Part shown: piece by piece, positions 63,439 through 64,000 of the stretch
Layout of the letters: each line of letters opens with the position of its first letter
Numbering within the stretch: the stretch's first letter is position 1
Source of the DNA: Pontibacter roseus DSM 17521
GTDB lineage: Bacteria > Bacteroidota > Bacteroidia > Cytophagales > Hymenobacteraceae
Direction: 5' to 3'
Length of the DNA stretch: 64,000 bases
Assembly: GCF_000373265.1 (NCBI RefSeq)
Contig: NZ_KB890765.1
Location: forward strand, 244,684 to 308,683
Made by a program: the position numbers and the translations under genes
Notes under the pieces: model-generated
Told to the model about the DNA's origin: nothing
Databases searched by the model: none
The model's input: the letters and a program-made list of their open reading frames with translations, nothing else

Positions 63439-64000
63439 CTATTCTTTCAGAAGCTTGATGGTGTTGCTCTTTCCAGTAGTATCAGTATACTTCAGGAAGT
63501 ACAGGCCTGGATTTAGTCCAGCTCCGGAAAGGTCCATCACCAGCTTGTTGCTGCTGAGTTTCAGGTTGCTTTCCTCGTAAACCACTGTACCAGCCTGATT
63601 GAGGATAACAACTTCCTGCAGCTTCACTTCTTCTTTAGCCAGGTCAAGCGTTACCACGTCTTTGAAAGGATTCGGATAGGCCGTCACTTTCTCGAACTGC
63701 AGGTTAGTGTCTTCTGACGTCAGCGCGGAAGTGGTTGAAACACTCAGGCCTTCGATTTCCATTGGAGACAGTCTGTTGCCGGCGATAGGTCTCTCCAGGG
63801 TGCCGTCGGGCAGCTGCCAGCCCACGGCCAGGTTGTCGCCGCCGCCCTCTTCCTTCATCAGGGCCTCGATGTAGTAGCGCTTGCCGGCCTCCAGGGTCAC
63901 CTTGCCCGACTGCTGGGAGGGGTACTTGGCCCACTCGCGCGGGTTGGTCCAGCCCGAGTACATGGAGGCGATTTTCTGCTTCCTGGCCGGGTCCTCGGAG
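63439..64000 (-). CDS. C-terminal part of a secreted T9SS protein with a PA14-like domain (cut by window end)
   Basis: The reading frame runs off the right edge without a start; the visible 187 codons include SEDPARKQKIASMYSGWTNP upstream of the first Met, so the gene is longer. The first part matches the end of a PA14-type carbohydrate-binding domain (AGKRYYIEALMKEEGGGDN, then WQLPDGT). After a linker comes a T9SS type A sorting domain (AYPNPFKDVVTL to NTIKLLKE). Probably a large surface glycan-active or adhesive protein; the catalytic part, if any, is outside the window. Confidence 0.85.
   Translation of the reverse strand, partial: SEDPARKQKIASMYSGWTNPREWAKYPSQQSGKVTLEAGKRYYIEALMKEEGGGDNLAVGWQLPDGTLERPIAGNRLSPMEIEGLSVSTTSALTSEDTNLQFEKVTAYPNPFKDVVTLDLAKEEVKLQEVVILNQAGTVVYEESNLKLSSNKLVMDLSGAGLNPGLYFLKYTDTTGKSNTIKLLKE

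Overview
The window looks like the chromosome of an aerobic, pigmented-type Bacteroidota from the Cytophagales, most likely Hymenobacteraceae and close to Pontibacter. The evidence is five secreted proteins with type IX secretion (T9SS) sorting tails, many lipoproteins, almost no Shine-Dalgarno sequences, promoter -7 boxes of the TAnnTTTG kind, and moderate-to-high GC coding DNA (about 54 percent by eye) with AT-rich gaps. I see no tRNA, rRNA, CRISPR array, prophage or insertion sequence. The genus is an inference.

Layout. 1-9.5 kb: a secreted M36 metalloprotease, a ceramidase-like lipoprotein, the RNA-binding factor Tex and a second secreted metalloprotease. 9.8-18.2 kb: an envelope and housekeeping run (SRPBCC protein, two paralogous LEA-like lipoproteins flanking an M48 peptidase and a GIN-domain lipoprotein, M28 peptidase, beta-barrel protein, SDR, Nudix). 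18.2-18.9 kb: dispersed-repeat relics without a gene. 18.9-29.8 kb: MsrA, lipoproteins, GH3 glycosidase, rhomboid, TVP38-type membrane protein, 3D-domain protein, HD hydrolase, fatty-acid hydroxylase, nucleoid-associated protein. 29.9-34.2 kb: an OmpR-type two-component system facing a secreted T9SS protein across a gap that carries phased TTAAC repeats. 34.3-38 kb: alpha/beta hydrolase, small proteins, RhlE helicase. 38-45.4 kb: an HMA-AraC regulator, a multi-PAS kinase with a lone receiver, CopA copper ATPase and a small copper chaperone. 45.8-47.3 kb: a long gene-free leader. 47.4-60 kb: an exopolysaccharide locus, with lipid-carrier sugar transferase, WecG-type transferase, CDP-glucose synthase and dehydratase, epimerase, SAF-domain oxidoreductase, nucleotidyltransferase and GT4 on the plus strand, meeting GT61, an AlgJ-like protein and an MBOAT O-acyltransferase on the minus strand. 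61-64 kb: a LamG T9SS protein and the end of a PA14-like T9SS protein.

How it fits together. The polysaccharide genes can be read as one pathway: a first sugar is put on undecaprenyl phosphate, sugars made through CDP-4-keto-6-deoxyglucose are added, and the MBOAT/AlgJ pair probably acylates the product. The copper genes form a loose unit of sensor (HMA-AraC), exporter (CopA) and chaperone.

The strongest unexplained signal is not a gene. The octamer AGGTATAG (or its complement CTATACCT) occurs 68 times by my reading, where about 1.6 are expected by chance. It lies on both strands, in several reading frames, is concentrated between genes, is fused to stop codons, and is paired as inverted repeats in terminator-like hairpins. 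This resembles the arrangement of DNA uptake sequences in Neisseria and Haemophilus, a type of element I do not know to be described in Bacteroidota.
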